A DNA stretch of 64,000 nt from Paenalicyclobacillus macrosporangiidus (GCF_900116805.1 NZ_FPBV01000001.1:62001-126000), one strand, 5' to 3'; counted from the first letter of the stretch, positions 7,636 to 16,365 are shown. The notes: generated by a model from the sequence alone, not told the origin. Translations and numbers: made by a program.

Positions 7636-9606
7636 ATGCCGGATGCACTGCGCCAGTTCGCAGACACATACCTGATGTGGCAGGAAGGGCCCATGATCTG
7701 GATTTCGGACGTGCTCATCCTGCTCACGAGCATCGGGATCGTCGCCACCCTCACCTACTTTAAAAAATGGAAGTGGCTGTGGCGGGAGTGGCTGACCACG
7801 GTCGATCACAAGAAGATCGGCATCATGTACCTGATTGCGGCGCTCTTGATGATGTTCCGCGGCGGCGCGGACGGTCTGCTGATGCGCACGCAGTTGGCGG
7901 CGCCGGGCATGCACTTCCTGGACGCCGAGCACTACGATCAGATTTTCACCACGCACGGCACCATCATGATCCTGTTCATGGCGATGCCGTTCATCTTCGC
8001 GCTGTTCAACATCGTCGTGCCGTTGCAGATCGGCGCGCGCGACGTGGCGTTCCCGTACCTGAACGCCATCAGCTTCTGGCTGTTCTTCTTCGGGGCGCTG
8101 CTGTTGAACATCTCATTCGTGTTTGGCGGTTCGCCGGACGCCGGCTGGACCAGTTATCCACCGTTGTCCGAACTCGGGTTCGACAATGGACCCGGGGAGA
8201 ACTTCTATCTCCTCGCGTTGCAGATTTCGGGTATCGGCAGCATTGCGACGGGCATCAACTTCCTGGTCACCATCTTGAGGATGCGCGCGCCGGGCATGAC
8301 CTTGATGAAGATGCCGTTGTTCACCTGGTCCGTGTTGTCGGCCTGCATCATGATCATCTTCGCGTTCCCGGCGCTGACGGTGGCCTTGGCGTTGCTGATG
8401 CTGGACCGCATCGTGGGCACGCACTTTTTCACCATCCTGCAGGGCGGCAACCCGATGATGTTCATCAACCTCTTCTGGATTTGGGGTCACCCTGAGGTCT
8501 ACATCGTCGTGGTTCCTGCGTTCGGCGTGTTCTCGGAAGTTGTGGCGACCTTTGCGCGCAAACGGATCTTCGGCTACACGTCGATGGTCGCTGCGCTTCT
8601 GTCCATCAGCGTGATCAGCTACTTCGTGTGGGCGCACCACTTCTTCACGATGGGCGCCGGCGCCGATGTGAACACCTTCTTCGCGGTGGCCACGATGGCT
8701 GTCGGCATTCCGACCGGCGTCAAGGTGTTCAACTGGCTCTTCACCATGTACCGCGGACGCATCCGGATGACGTTGCCGATGCTGTGGACCATCGCGTTCG
8801 TACCGTGCTTCGTCATCGGCGGCGCGACGGGCGTGATGCTGGCGGTCGCTCCGGCGGACTACCAGTACCACAACAGCTACTTCCTGATTGCACACTTCCA
8901 CCAGGTGCTCATCGGCGGCGTGGTGTTCGGGATGCTGGCCGGCATGTACTACTGGTGGCCGAAGATGTTCGGTTTCAAGCTGGATGAACGGCTCGGCCGC
9001 TGGGCATTCTGGTTCTTCAACATCGGCTTTTACGTCTGCTTCATGCCGCAGTACGCGCTCGGCTTCATGGGCATGCAGCGGCGCATGTACACGTATCCGG
9101 CCGACATGGGTTGGGGCACGCTGAACTTTGTCTCGACCATCGGCGCGTACCTGATGGGCATCGGGTTCATCTTCATCGTCGCGCAGGTGCTGTACAGCAT
9201 CAAGTACGGTGAACGGGACCTGACGGGCGATCCGTGGGACGGCCGCACGCTCGAGTGGTCGCTGCCGTCGCCGGTTCCGCACTACAACTTCGCGGTCATT
9301 CCGACGGTCACCAGCCGCGATTACTGGTGGACGCTGAAGGAAGAAGGCCGTACGGACGAGATCAAACCGAAACCGGAGGACATCCAGCCGATTCACATGC
9401 CGAAGAACTCCGGCCGTCCGTTCCTGATGGGCGTGTTGTTCTTCGTCGCCGGGCTCGGGTTTGTGTTCAACTGGCACGTCCTCGCCGTCCTCGGGTTGCT
9501 GGGCGTTGTGGTGACGATGTTGCGGCGGTCGTTCGAGTACGACGACGAGTACTACATCCAGCCGGAAGAGATTCAGCACGTCGAATCGGCACTGGGGAGG
9601 TTGTGA
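7636..9606 (+). CDS. qoxB: cytochrome aa3 quinol oxidase subunit I
   Basis: Catalytic heme-copper oxidase subunit (656 residues, the usual QoxB size, with many membrane helices). It carries the CuB His-Tyr motif in WGHPEVYIVVVPAFG, the CuB histidine pair in WAHHFFTMG, and the heme ligand region HNSYFLIAHFHQ. It reduces O2 to water and pumps protons. The ATG at 7636 follows AAAGGGGCGAAAG and lies 21 bases after qoxA. Confidence 0.97.
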   Translation: MPDALRQFADTYLMWQEGPMIWISDVLILLTSIGIVATLTYFKKWKWLWREWLTTVDHKKIGIMYLIAALLMMFRGGADGLLMRTQLAAPGMHFLDAEHYDQIFTTHGTIMILFMAMPFIFALFNIVVPLQIGARDVAFPYLNAISFWLFFFGALLLNISFVFGGSPDAGWTSYPPLSELGFDNGPGENFYLLALQISGIGSIATGINFLVTILRMRAPGMTLMKMPLFTWSVLSACIMIIFAFPALTVALALLMLDRIVGTHFFTILQGGNPMMFINLFWIWGHPEVYIVVVPAFGVFSEVVATFARKRIFGYTSMVAALLSISVISYFVWAHHFFTMGAGADVNTFFAVATMAVGIPTGVKVFNWLFTMYRGRIRMTLPMLWTIAFVPCFVIGGATGVMLAVAPADYQYHNSYFLIAHFHQVLIGGVVFGMLAGMYYWWPKMFGFKLDERLGRWAFWFFNIGFYVCFMPQYALGFMGMQRRMYTYPADMGWGTLNFVSTIGAYLMGIGFIFIVAQVLYSIKYGERDLTGDPWDGRTLEWSLPSPVPHYNFAVIPTVTSRDYWWTLKEEGRTDEIKPKPEDIQPIHMPKNSGRPFLMGVLFFVAGLGFVFNWHVLAVLGLLGVVVTMLRRSFEYDDEYYIQPEEIQHVESALGRL

Positions 9607-9609
9607 GCC

Positions 9610-10254
9610 ATGGCGGTCGTTGAAAAGGCGCTCCGGGACGCGCACGGACACCTGTCCGGCGCGGACCCGGCCAAGCCGCTGGAGTACCAGGACCCCAATC
9701 AGTCCCTTCGCATCCTGGGATTCTGGCTGTTCCTCGCCACCGACATGCTGCTGTTCGGGTGCCTGTTCGCCACCTACCTGGTGCTGCGGACCCATACGGA
9801 CGGCGGGCCGACGGCGCACGAGCTGTTCGATATCCCGGGCTTCACGGCGGAGACGTTCATTCTGTTGACGAGCAGCTTCACCGGCGGGCTCGCGACGCTG
9901 GCGATGCGCAACCGGAACCGCAAGCAGGTCCTGGCATGGCTCACCGTGACCATCCTGCTCGGACTCGCCTTCGTCGGCCTGGAAGCGCAGGAGTTCTACA
10001 AGGATGTCTTGGAAGGCGCCACGATGCAGCGCAGCGCGTTCTTGTCCGCGTTCTTCACCCTGGTCGGCACCCACGGCAGCCACGTGTCGCTCGGCATCGT
10101 GTGGATGTTCTCCATCCTGCTGCAGGTGGCGAAGCGCGGCTTGACGCAGGTGACCGCGCGCAAGGTGTTCATCGTGAACCTGTACTGGCACTTCCTCGAC
10201 GTGGTGTGGGTGTTCATCTTCACGGTCGTATACCTGTTCGGGGTGGTGATGTGA
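9610..10254 (+). CDS. qoxC: quinol oxidase subunit III
   Basis: Five-helix subunit III of the aa3 quinol oxidase (214 residues against about 204 in Bacillus). The sequence from RILGFWLFLATDMLLFG onward is typical of the bacterial CyoC/QoxC family, as is GTHGSHVSLGIVW. It starts 3 bases after the qoxB stop, so expression is coupled. Confidence 0.95.
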   Translation: MAVVEKALRDAHGHLSGADPAKPLEYQDPNQSLRILGFWLFLATDMLLFGCLFATYLVLRTHTDGGPTAHELFDIPGFTAETFILLTSSFTGGLATLAMRNRNRKQVLAWLTVTILLGLAFVGLEAQEFYKDVLEGATMQRSAFLSAFFTLVGTHGSHVSLGIVWMFSILLQVAKRGLTQVTARKVFIVNLYWHFLDVVWVFIFTVVYLFGVVM

Positions 10255-10255
10255 G

Positions 10256-10600
10256 ATGGCGGCACACGGACACGCGGAACAACATCACGGCGGGCCGGTG
10301 GCGGCGCACGAACACCACGGCGCGGGCAAGTACATCGTCGGCTACATCGCGTCGCTGGTGCTGACGGCCATCGCCTTCTGGCTGGCCCTCGGCCATCACA
10401 TGGCGGGAGGTCCGCTGGCGCTGACGCTGCTCATCCTCGGCGGATTGCAGATCGTCGTGCAGCTGTTCTTCTTCATGCACGTGACGGAAGGGGATGGCCC
10501 TCCGTTCCACTCGGTGGGGCTGCTGTTGGGCCTGATCTTCACGTTCGCGATCGCGCTGATGTCCATCTGGATCATGAGCTTCCACTACCAGGTTCAGTGA
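10256..10600 (+). CDS. qoxD: quinol oxidase subunit IV with His-rich N-terminus
   Basis: Small three-helix subunit IV (114 residues), CyoD/QoxD family, recognisable by ALTLLILGGLQIVVQLFFFMHV. The first 22 residues contain seven histidines, a feature not needed for the family fold and possibly metal-binding. The ATG lies one base after the qoxC stop. Confidence 0.93.
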   Translation: MAAHGHAEQHHGGPVAAHEHHGAGKYIVGYIASLVLTAIAFWLALGHHMAGGPLALTLLILGGLQIVVQLFFFMHVTEGDGPPFHSVGLLLGLIFTFAIALMSIWIMSFHYQVQ

Positions 10601-10642
10601 GCCGGAGGGCCCGCACCCGGTGCAGAGAGGATGGTGAATGTC

Positions 10643-11656
10643 ATGGGGGAGCAAGCGAATCAACCACGGACGCCGGGCCGGCTTTCCTTGACTTGCTGGC
10701 TGTCGTGGGCGACCCTCGTCGCCATGTTTCTCGGGAACACAATCGGCTTCACCGACGCTGTGACCGGGTCAGCCATGGGGTGCGGGTCCGACTGGCCGCT
10801 TTGCAACGGGCAATGGATCCCGTCTCACTGGACCATGGCGATGGTGATTGAGTACACCCACCGGGTGAGCATTCTGTTCACCAGCGTGTTTCTGCTGCCG
10901 CTGGCGGTCCTCGCCGGGTGGCGGTACGGCCGCCGCAGTGAGGTGCGCTGGCTGATTGGGTTCACGCTGGGCGGGGTCGTGGCGGAGAGCGTGCTGGGCG
11001 CGATGACGGTGCTGTTCCAGAACCCGCCCGCGGTGATCGCCGTTCACCTGGGCGTGGCCATCACCTCCTTCGTCGCCCTGTTCCTGCTCACGCTGACGAT
11101 TCAACGGCTCGATCGCGCAGGAGGCCGCCCGGCTGTCCTCACGCCGCTTCGGCCGCTGGCCGCCAGCCGCCGGCTGTCGCGCTGGAGTTGGTTCGGCCTC
11201 GGATACGTGTACGTCGCCGCTTACATCGGGGCGTACGTGGCGAGCACGGGCTACGGTGCCCTGTTTGCGGGCTGGCCGTTGCCCGCGGAGCGGTACAGCG
11301 CCGTGGGTGCGGCGTTCTGGGTCGACCTGTTGCACCGGATGGCGGCGCTCGGCTTCCTCGTCCTCGCCGTGTGGTTGTACGCACTCGCCCGGCGGGAGCG
11401 CCTGCGCCGGCCGGATCTGTATCGGGCGAGCATGGTGGTCGTCGCTCTGGTCCTCCTGCAGGCGCTCAGTGGCGCGTTGCTCGTCTGGACGCACGTGAGC
11501 ACACTGGCATTCCTGGTACACGTCACGCTCGTGACCGGCTTGTTCATGACGCTTGGGTATATGGCGATGCAGGTGTTGCCTGATCCCGCGGCTGTGCAGT
11601 CACAAGATCCGTCCACGCGGTGGGTGCGGACGGGCCGGCAGCGGGCCGGCGCGTGA
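10643..11656 (+). CDS. ctaA: heme A synthase
   Basis: Eight-helix membrane enzyme that oxidises the C8 methyl group of heme O to make heme A for the upstream oxidase. The four heme-ligand histidine regions are visible (EYTHRVS, AVHLGVA, LLHRMAA, FLVHVTL), as is the Cys pair in the first loop (GCGSDWPLC) typical of the Bacillus-type CtaA. ATG 10643 is preferred because AGAGAGGATGG lies at a workable distance; ATG 10631 abuts the purine run. The last gene of the qox operon, followed by a very long perfect hairpin. Confidence 0.92.
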   Translation: MGEQANQPRTPGRLSLTCWLSWATLVAMFLGNTIGFTDAVTGSAMGCGSDWPLCNGQWIPSHWTMAMVIEYTHRVSILFTSVFLLPLAVLAGWRYGRRSEVRWLIGFTLGGVVAESVLGAMTVLFQNPPAVIAVHLGVAITSFVALFLLTLTIQRLDRAGGRPAVLTPLRPLAASRRLSRWSWFGLGYVYVAAYIGAYVASTGYGALFAGWPLPAERYSAVGAAFWVDLLHRMAALGFLVLAVWLYALARRERLRRPDLYRASMVVVALVLLQALSGALLVWTHVSTLAFLVHVTLVTGLFMTLGYMAMQVLPDPAAVQSQDPSTRWVRTGRQRAGA

Positions 11657-11674
11657 AGCGTGTGAGGCAGGGAT

Positions 11675-11719
11675 GAGATCGGGCCGGCCGGAGGATGTTC
11701 CTCCGGCCGGCCCGATCTC
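11675..11719 (+). terminator. 21-bp perfect hairpin after ctaA
   Basis: The arms 11675-11695 and 11699-11719 are exact reverse complements around a TGT loop. There is no proper T-run after it. It probably ends the qox operon and could also act on the opposing DUF2249 gene. Confidence 0.7.
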
Positions 11720-11811
11720 TGTTGCAGGGCCTGTAAAGATGTGGCTATGGCTGTTCGTCGCCGCTCTTGGCGCACGATTTGGCCTGATGGTATGCACCTC
11801 CCCTTTATCCC

Positions 11812-12015
11812 TCACGGCACCAACGGGTAGCGGCCCTGTTTCAAGGCCACCTGAAACACGTCCAGTGGCAACAGGTCCGCTTCGGACGGCATCGGCACCA
11901 TCACCACCACATGGCGGAGTTCGCCGTCCTGTTCAACGACGAACACGCGCCGGTAACCGTGTGCGATGTGTCCGACCGGGAACCAGCGGACGACGGCGGT
12001 TATCCTCCACCCGTC
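11812..12015 (-). CDS. probable coding segment in a second frame downstream of the DUF2249 gene (frameshifted C-terminus or overlapping gene)
   Basis: The DUF2249 frame on this strand runs into an Arg/Pro-rich tail, but another frame over the same bases continues to a stop at 11812. That frame has strongly G/C-ending codons and a protein-like sequence (for example RRVFVVEQDGELRHVVVMVP). No clean start with a ribosome site was found for it, although an in-frame ATG exists near 12066. A single-base indel near 12010 would join it to the DUF2249 reading frame. The boundary given is approximate. Product unknown. Confidence 0.4.
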   Translation of the reverse strand, partial: DGWRITAVVRWFPVGHIAHGYRRVFVVEQDGELRHVVVMVPMPSEADLLPLDVFQVALKQGRYPLVP

Positions 12016-12238
12016 CGATGCGGACGCGGAACGTTTCCGGCCCTCGCTCGACATACTCCCAGGCGAAGCGCCCCGGGCGTTCAAGTTCAAACTGATACCG
12101 GAGCGGCACAGGGTCATGGTCGTTGATCAGGAGCATGGCCTGGCCGGGTTGCAGCCTGTCGAAGGTTTCGAAGATGACCTGGTGTTTCATGTGTGGCGGA
12201 TATTCGGTCGCGTTGACCGTATAGGCGAACTCGCTCAT
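11933..12238 (-). CDS. DUF2249-domain protein
   Basis: Small soluble protein with one DUF2249 (TusA-like fold) domain: FETFDRLQPGQAMLLINDHDPVPLRYQF followed by WEYVERGPETFRVRIGRV. ATG 12238 has a strong AGGAGGTTGAAAGC site. The final 25 or so residues after RVRIGRV are Arg/Pro-rich and do not look like the family, suggesting a frameshift into the neighbouring frame. It is transcribed divergently from the Crp-like gene across a region with two CRP-type dyads. DUF2249 proteins often lie near denitrification and hemerythrin-type genes; their function is unknown. Confidence 0.75.
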   Translation of the reverse strand: MSEFAYTVNATEYPPHMKHQVIFETFDRLQPGQAMLLINDHDPVPLRYQFELERPGRFAWEYVERGPETFRVRIGRVEDNRRRPLVPGRTHRTRLPARVRR

Positions 12239-12260
12239 GCTTTCAACCTCCTGCGGCGTG

Positions 12261-12276
12261 TGTGAGATGGTACACA
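12261..12276. promoter_or_regulatory. CRP-type dyad 1 in the crp/DUF2249 divergent region
   Basis: TGTGA-GATGGT-ACACA matches TGTGA-N6-TCACA at 9 of 10 positions. It lies between the two divergent starts, 22 bases from the DUF2249 start and about 135 bases from the crp-like start. Confidence 0.65.
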
Positions 12277-12306
12277 CCGACTGTACCGTTTTGGTGACAT
12301 CATATT

Positions 12307-12322
12307 CGTGATTCGACTCACA
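12307..12322. promoter_or_regulatory. CRP-type dyad 2 in the crp/DUF2249 divergent region
   Basis: CGTGA-TTCGAC-TCACA matches at 9 of 10 positions. Two such sites in one 173-base intergenic region suggest autoregulation of the Crp-like gene. Confidence 0.62.
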
Positions 12323-12411
12323 CCCAGCTTTCATGCAAGGCTACACTGATCTTGGCAAGAGGTCAGGAACTCCATGGAAAACAGAGGGCCTGACGGGAAG
12401 AGGTGGTGTGG

Positions 12412-13083
12412 ATGGACGCGCTGCAAATGCTGCGCGAAATCGAGTTGTTCCGCGGTCTCACCGCGGAAGAACTGCAACGTGTGCACGTCCTCGCGGCCGA
12501 ACGAAGGTTTGAGCGCGGGGAGTACGTGTTCATGGAGGGCGATGAGCGGGAAGCGGTGTATTTCATCCGCCGCGGTCTGATCAAGATTTTCAAAGTGGAC
12601 GAGCAAGGGCGGGAACACATCGTCAACATCCTCGGGGGGGGCCAGATGTTCCCGCACGTCGGCTTTTTCCAGGAGGGTCCTTATCCGGGCACCGCTCAGG
12701 CGATGGAGAGGAGCATCCTCCTGGCCATCCGTACGGCGGCGTTCGACAATCTCCTGGTCGAGTATCCGGACATCGCCCGCAAGGTCATGCGGGTGATGGG
12801 CCAGCGGATCCTCCAGCTTCAAGCAAAGTTGCAGGAGTTGGCGGTGTTCGACGCGCGCGAGCGGGTGGTCGCCCTCATCCGGCACTTCGCGGAAGAGCAC
12901 GGCGAGGTGCGCCCGGACGGGGTGTATCTGAGGCTCCCGGTCACCCATGGAGAGATGGCCCGTATGGTCGGGATGACGCGGGAGTCGGTCAACCGCATCT
13001 GGAATCAGCTGCGGCGGGAAGGGGTTTTGCGCGGCCACCGGGACGAGTGGATGGTTCACCTGGACAGGCTCCGCCGCGCCTGA
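12412..13083 (+). CDS. Crp/Fnr-family transcription regulator, cysteine-free
   Basis: Regulator of 223 residues: cyclic-nucleotide-binding-type beta roll (about residues 10-115), dimerisation helix, and a winged HTH near residues 176-205. The recognition helix TRESVNR keeps Arg190, Glu191 and Arg195, as in E. coli CRP (RETVGR), so a TGTGA-type target is expected. There is no cysteine, so it cannot hold an Fnr-style Fe-S cluster; the signal could be heme/NO or a nucleotide. ATG 12412 has GAGGTGG upstream; a GTG at 12403 overlaps that site. It heads an apparent operon with the membrane-protein module and has matching dyads upstream of itself, nar and nor. Confidence 0.92.
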   Translation: MDALQMLREIELFRGLTAEELQRVHVLAAERRFERGEYVFMEGDEREAVYFIRRGLIKIFKVDEQGREHIVNILGGGQMFPHVGFFQEGPYPGTAQAMERSILLAIRTAAFDNLLVEYPDIARKVMRVMGQRILQLQAKLQELAVFDARERVVALIRHFAEEHGEVRPDGVYLRLPVTHGEMARMVGMTRESVNRIWNQLRREGVLRGHRDEWMVHLDRLRRA

Positions 13084-13120
13084 GCAGAGCGGCTGGCCGG
13101 GGAAGGAGGAGACGCGCGGC

Positions 13121-14422
13121 ATGCGGTGCAAGCCTTGGATGGGGTGGTTGCCAGTGGCGTTCGTCGCGGCAGCCATCTTGAATTTTGCGGCCGGGGCCGC
13201 CCTGGGCGGGCTGATGGCCTTCGTCCCGAGGTGGTGGGCGCCCCTGGGAATGGTTCACGGAGAGATCAATCCATACGGCTGGCTGACGATGCTCATCTAT
13301 GGGATGACCTATGCCGTCTTGTCGGTGTCGGCCGGACTCCGGCTGCCCTGGCCATGGCTGGGCTGGCTGCAGTGGGGGCTGGCCGAAGCGGGGGTGCTGG
13401 CGGTGGTGATGGGCTTGGCTCTGCCGGCATCCGGGTTTCTGGTGGCCGGGCTGTGGCTCCAGGCCCTCGCGCCCACGCTGTTTCTCATCAACATTCTCTC
13501 TGCGGTCGCGGCCCGCCGGAAAGGCACGGGGGCGGGTGAAACGACGGTTCCGCGGGCACTGCGCTTCATGGCCAAGTCTCCCCGATTTCAGGCCACGGAT
13601 AGAATTGGACGGCGGGGGACCGACATCGCCCTGATGCTGTTCGTCCCAGCCGTGTGGTGGGCGGCCCTCGGCGCCACCGCGGGACGGCCGGCGGACGGCC
13701 GTGCGCTGATGTTGCTCGTCGGGTACGGGTGGATCGCCGGGACCGTGTTGGCCGTGGCGATTCACCTGTACCCGCGGTTCACCGATGATGCGGGGGTGCC
13801 GCCCTGGACGGTCACGACCAGCCAGGGCCTGTGGTTGGCGGGCGTGGTGCTGGCCACCGCCGGCGCAGTCGCCTGGCCGCCCGCGCTGGCGGTGGGCCAA
13901 CGACTGCTCGGCGTGTCGTTCGCGCTCACAGCGGGGGTGTATCTGATACGCCTGCCACGGCGGCGCAGGGATGCGGAAGACGAGCGGCGGCTGCCGACAC
14001 ACGCGGCGTGGGCGTGGGCCATCGCGTGGGGGTTCGCCGGCGTGCTCGGCCTGGCGCTGTGCGCGGGCCTTCCCCCGGCATCGCTGGCGGGGCTGCACCT
14101 GCTCTTCTTGGGATGGATCACGACCCTCGTCTACGCGGTCGGATACGCGCTGTTCCCTGTCCTGCTCGAGGTGTCGCCGCCATCGCCCCGGTGGGCGTTT
14201 CCCCAGATCATGGCGGCCGCTGTCGGGGCGCTGTGCATGATCCTCGCCTTCGGCGCCGGGGAAGTGTCCCCGCGTCCGGCATGGCTCGATGCTTGGACGA
14301 ACGGCCTATTTGCGGCCGGCGGCTCCTTCACCTCGCTCGCCTTTGCCGCATTTGCCGCTGTTTGGCTGCGTGCCATCGTCTGTGATACGGTTCACACTCC
14401 AGAAGGCCCCGGAACCGGATAA
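13121..14422 (+). CDS. polytopic membrane protein, NnrS / heme-copper-oxidase-like (module protein A)
   Basis: Unassigned membrane protein of 433 residues with about 11-12 hydrophobic segments. Near residues 40-70 it has MVHGEINPYGWLTMLIYG, and later LAVAIHLYPRF and GLHLLFLGWITTLVYAVGY. The H-x(6)-G-W/x-G spacing recalls heme- or copper-binding helices of NnrS and cbb3/NOR subunit I proteins, but the full ligand set was not established. ATG at 13121 has GGAGGAG upstream. It is 37 bases after the Crp-like gene, so probably cotranscribed. Related in style to the proteins at 14962 and 16680. Confidence 0.75.
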   Translation: MRCKPWMGWLPVAFVAAAILNFAAGAALGGLMAFVPRWWAPLGMVHGEINPYGWLTMLIYGMTYAVLSVSAGLRLPWPWLGWLQWGLAEAGVLAVVMGLALPASGFLVAGLWLQALAPTLFLINILSAVAARRKGTGAGETTVPRALRFMAKSPRFQATDRIGRRGTDIALMLFVPAVWWAALGATAGRPADGRALMLLVGYGWIAGTVLAVAIHLYPRFTDDAGVPPWTVTTSQGLWLAGVVLATAGAVAWPPALAVGQRLLGVSFALTAGVYLIRLPRRRRDAEDERRLPTHAAWAWAIAWGFAGVLGLALCAGLPPASLAGLHLLFLGWITTLVYAVGYALFPVLLEVSPPSPRWAFPQIMAAAVGALCMILAFGAGEVSPRPAWLDAWTNGLFAAGGSFTSLAFAAFAAVWLRAIVCDTVHTPEGPGTG

Positions 14423-14469
14423 TGGACGTGGAAACTGCGCGGGACCACCGCGCGAGGGAGGCGATCCCC

Positions 14470-14940
14470 ATGGATCGAAAGATCACCGTGCTCGACGTGC
14501 GGGAGATGCTGCGCGCCAAACAGGAACCGTTTCAGGTCATCATGAGCACCGTGGCCACCCTCGGGCCTGCGGACGTGTTCGAACTGCACGCCACGTTCCG
14601 TCCGGACCCGCTCATCCGCGTCCTCGGGAAACAGGGGTTTCACGCGGCCGTCGTCCAGGAGACGGAGGATCACTTCATCGTGCAATTCTATAAGGAAGAC
14701 ATCGATATCCCCGTGTTCCACCTCGACAATCGCGGGTTGGAACCGCCGCAGCCCATGGTGCGAACCCTCGCGTTCCTCGATGGGCACGAGGGGATGAAGA
14801 CCGGTGAGCTGGCGCTGGAGATCTGGAATGAACGGGTACCCGCCTTTCTCCTCCCGGAGCTCGAGGAACGAGGCTTTTCCTACGAGATCCAGGACGAAGA
14901 CCATGGAACGGTCCGCGTGCGGATCCGGAGGGCCGGTTGA
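14470..14940 (+). CDS. two-domain DUF2249 protein
   Basis: Soluble protein of 156 residues with two DUF2249-like halves: a divergent N-terminal copy (about 5-75) and a typical C-terminal copy (about 80-155) with LDNRGLEPPQPMVRTL and ELEERGFSYEIQD, ending VRVRIRRAG. ATG 14470 has GGGAGGCG at good spacing and is preferred; an ATG at 14422 overlaps the stop of the preceding gene but has no ribosome site. It sits between two membrane proteins of the module, so it may be a soluble partner of them. Confidence 0.82.
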   Translation: MDRKITVLDVREMLRAKQEPFQVIMSTVATLGPADVFELHATFRPDPLIRVLGKQGFHAAVVQETEDHFIVQFYKEDIDIPVFHLDNRGLEPPQPMVRTLAFLDGHEGMKTGELALEIWNERVPAFLLPELEERGFSYEIQDEDHGTVRVRIRRAG

Positions 14941-14961
14941 CGGGATGAGGAGGGACCCGTG

Positions 14962-16365
14962 ATGGAGCGAGGAATGCCCGCAGGCGGTCCGGGCGGGCCG
15001 GTGACCAGCCAAGCCCCGCCCTTCACCGTCCCGATGCGCTACATGCTGTTGGGTATGGCTGGGTTTGTCCTGTTCGCGTTCGATCTCGTGGCCCAATCCA
15101 TCCACCTGAGCGGTGGAGGCGCCTTTCTGCCACAGGTGGTCGCCCTCACCCATCTGCTGACGCTCGGTTCGCTGCTGTCGTTCATCATGGGTGCGGTCTA
15201 CCAACTCGTGACTGTGGCGTTTTTGGTCCCCATCGCATCCGAGCGCTGCGCGCGCTGGAACTTTTGGCTCTACGCCGCCTCTGCATTCGGCCTGATTGGC
15301 AGCATGGCCATCTGGTCCCTGACCGGGCTGTTGGTCTTTGGATCGCTGGCGACGGTGTCGTTGTACGTGTACGCCATCCTCATCATCGTGTCGGTGTCTC
15401 GCTCCAGGATCCGCGGCCCGATGCTGTGGTTCGTGATCTCTGCCCACGTCTATCTGATGGCCGCGGTGGCGGCCGCCTGGTTGATGATTGCGTCCATCTC
15501 CGGACTCAGGTTGGGCGGTGTCTTCCCACAGCTCCTGGCCACGCACATCCTGTTGGCCCTGGGCGGGTTTTTCACGTTCCTGGTGATGGGGTTCAGCTTC
15601 AAGTTGCTACCGATGTTCACCCTGTCCCACGGCTTTGCGACATGGCGCCAGAAGTGGACATGGGTGCTGGCGCACGCGGCCGTGTGTCTGGCGCTCATCG
15701 GCATTTGGGCGCAGCGCCCCGCCCTCGAATGGGCCGGCGGTGTGGCGGGCTGGATGGCGTTCGCGAGCCTTCTGTTCGATATCCGCGAGATCTTCCGGAA
15801 GCGCCTGCGCAAGAAGACCGAACCGCCCACCCGCATGGTCGTCGTCGCCGCGGTGGCGGGCATGGCCGGCGTGTTGTGGATGCTGGTGCAGCTCGGTTCT
15901 GGGCGCGAACAGGATGGATGGCAGGGCGTCGTCACGTTCTACCTGCTCGGCTGGGTGGTTCTGACCCTCATGGGCTATGCGTACAAGATCGTCCCGTTCC
16001 TCATCTGGACCCAGCGTTACAGCGCCAAGGCCGGCCGAAACGCCGGAGCGGGCGACCGCCCTGGGCCGGGGATGCGGGCGCACACGGCGGGCAGCGCGCC
16101 GGACGCCGTGACGGCATCGCCGCCGGTGAAACCGCAGAAAGTCCCGGTCATCGCGGACCTGATTCAGTTGGGCCGGTCGCGGCCCGTCCTGCAGAGTTTC
16201 GCCATCGGCGTGATGGTGCTGTCCTTCAGTGGGGTGGCCAGGTTCACGGCGGGGGCGGTCGCAGGCAGCATCATGATTGCCCTGTCCGTCCTCGGGTTCA
16301 TATGGCAGTTGCAACGTGTGGTCGATCCGAAGCAAGTGGCGAAGGAGTTGAGGGGACATGATTGA
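14962..16365 (+). CDS. polytopic membrane protein, NnrS / heme-copper-oxidase-like (module protein B)
   Basis: Membrane protein of 467 residues with about 12 hydrophobic segments. The histidine-bearing helices VALTHLLTLGSLLSFIMG and LATHILLALGGFFTFLVMG, and the following FSFKLLPMFTLSHG, are the likely metal or heme sites by comparison with NnrS-like proteins. The same FSYKLFPMFVISHG motif appears in the minus-strand protein at 16680, which makes the two clear relatives. ATG 14962 is 8 bases after GAGGAGGGA; the GTG at 14959 is a close alternative. It overlaps the next gene by 8 bases. Confidence 0.78.
   Translation: MERGMPAGGPGGPVTSQAPPFTVPMRYMLLGMAGFVLFAFDLVAQSIHLSGGGAFLPQVVALTHLLTLGSLLSFIMGAVYQLVTVAFLVPIASERCARWNFWLYAASAFGLIGSMAIWSLTGLLVFGSLATVSLYVYAILIIVSVSRSRIRGPMLWFVISAHVYLMAAVAAAWLMIASISGLRLGGVFPQLLATHILLALGGFFTFLVMGFSFKLLPMFTLSHGFATWRQKWTWVLAHAAVCLALIGIWAQRPALEWAGGVAGWMAFASLLFDIREIFRKRLRKKTEPPTRMVVVAAVAGMAGVLWMLVQLGSGREQDGWQGVVTFYLLGWVVLTLMGYAYKIVPFLIWTQRYSAKAGRNAGAGDRPGPGMRAHTAGSAPDAVTASPPVKPQKVPVIADLIQLGRSRPVLQSFAIGVMVLSFSGVARFTAGAVAGSIMIALSVLGFIWQLQRVVDPKQVAKELRGHD

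Noticed and set aside
14422-14470. ATG at 14422 as the start of the two-domain DUF2249 protein
   Set aside because: It overlaps the previous stop but lacks a ribosome site; ATG 14470 has GGGAGGCG at good spacing and the family homology begins after it.
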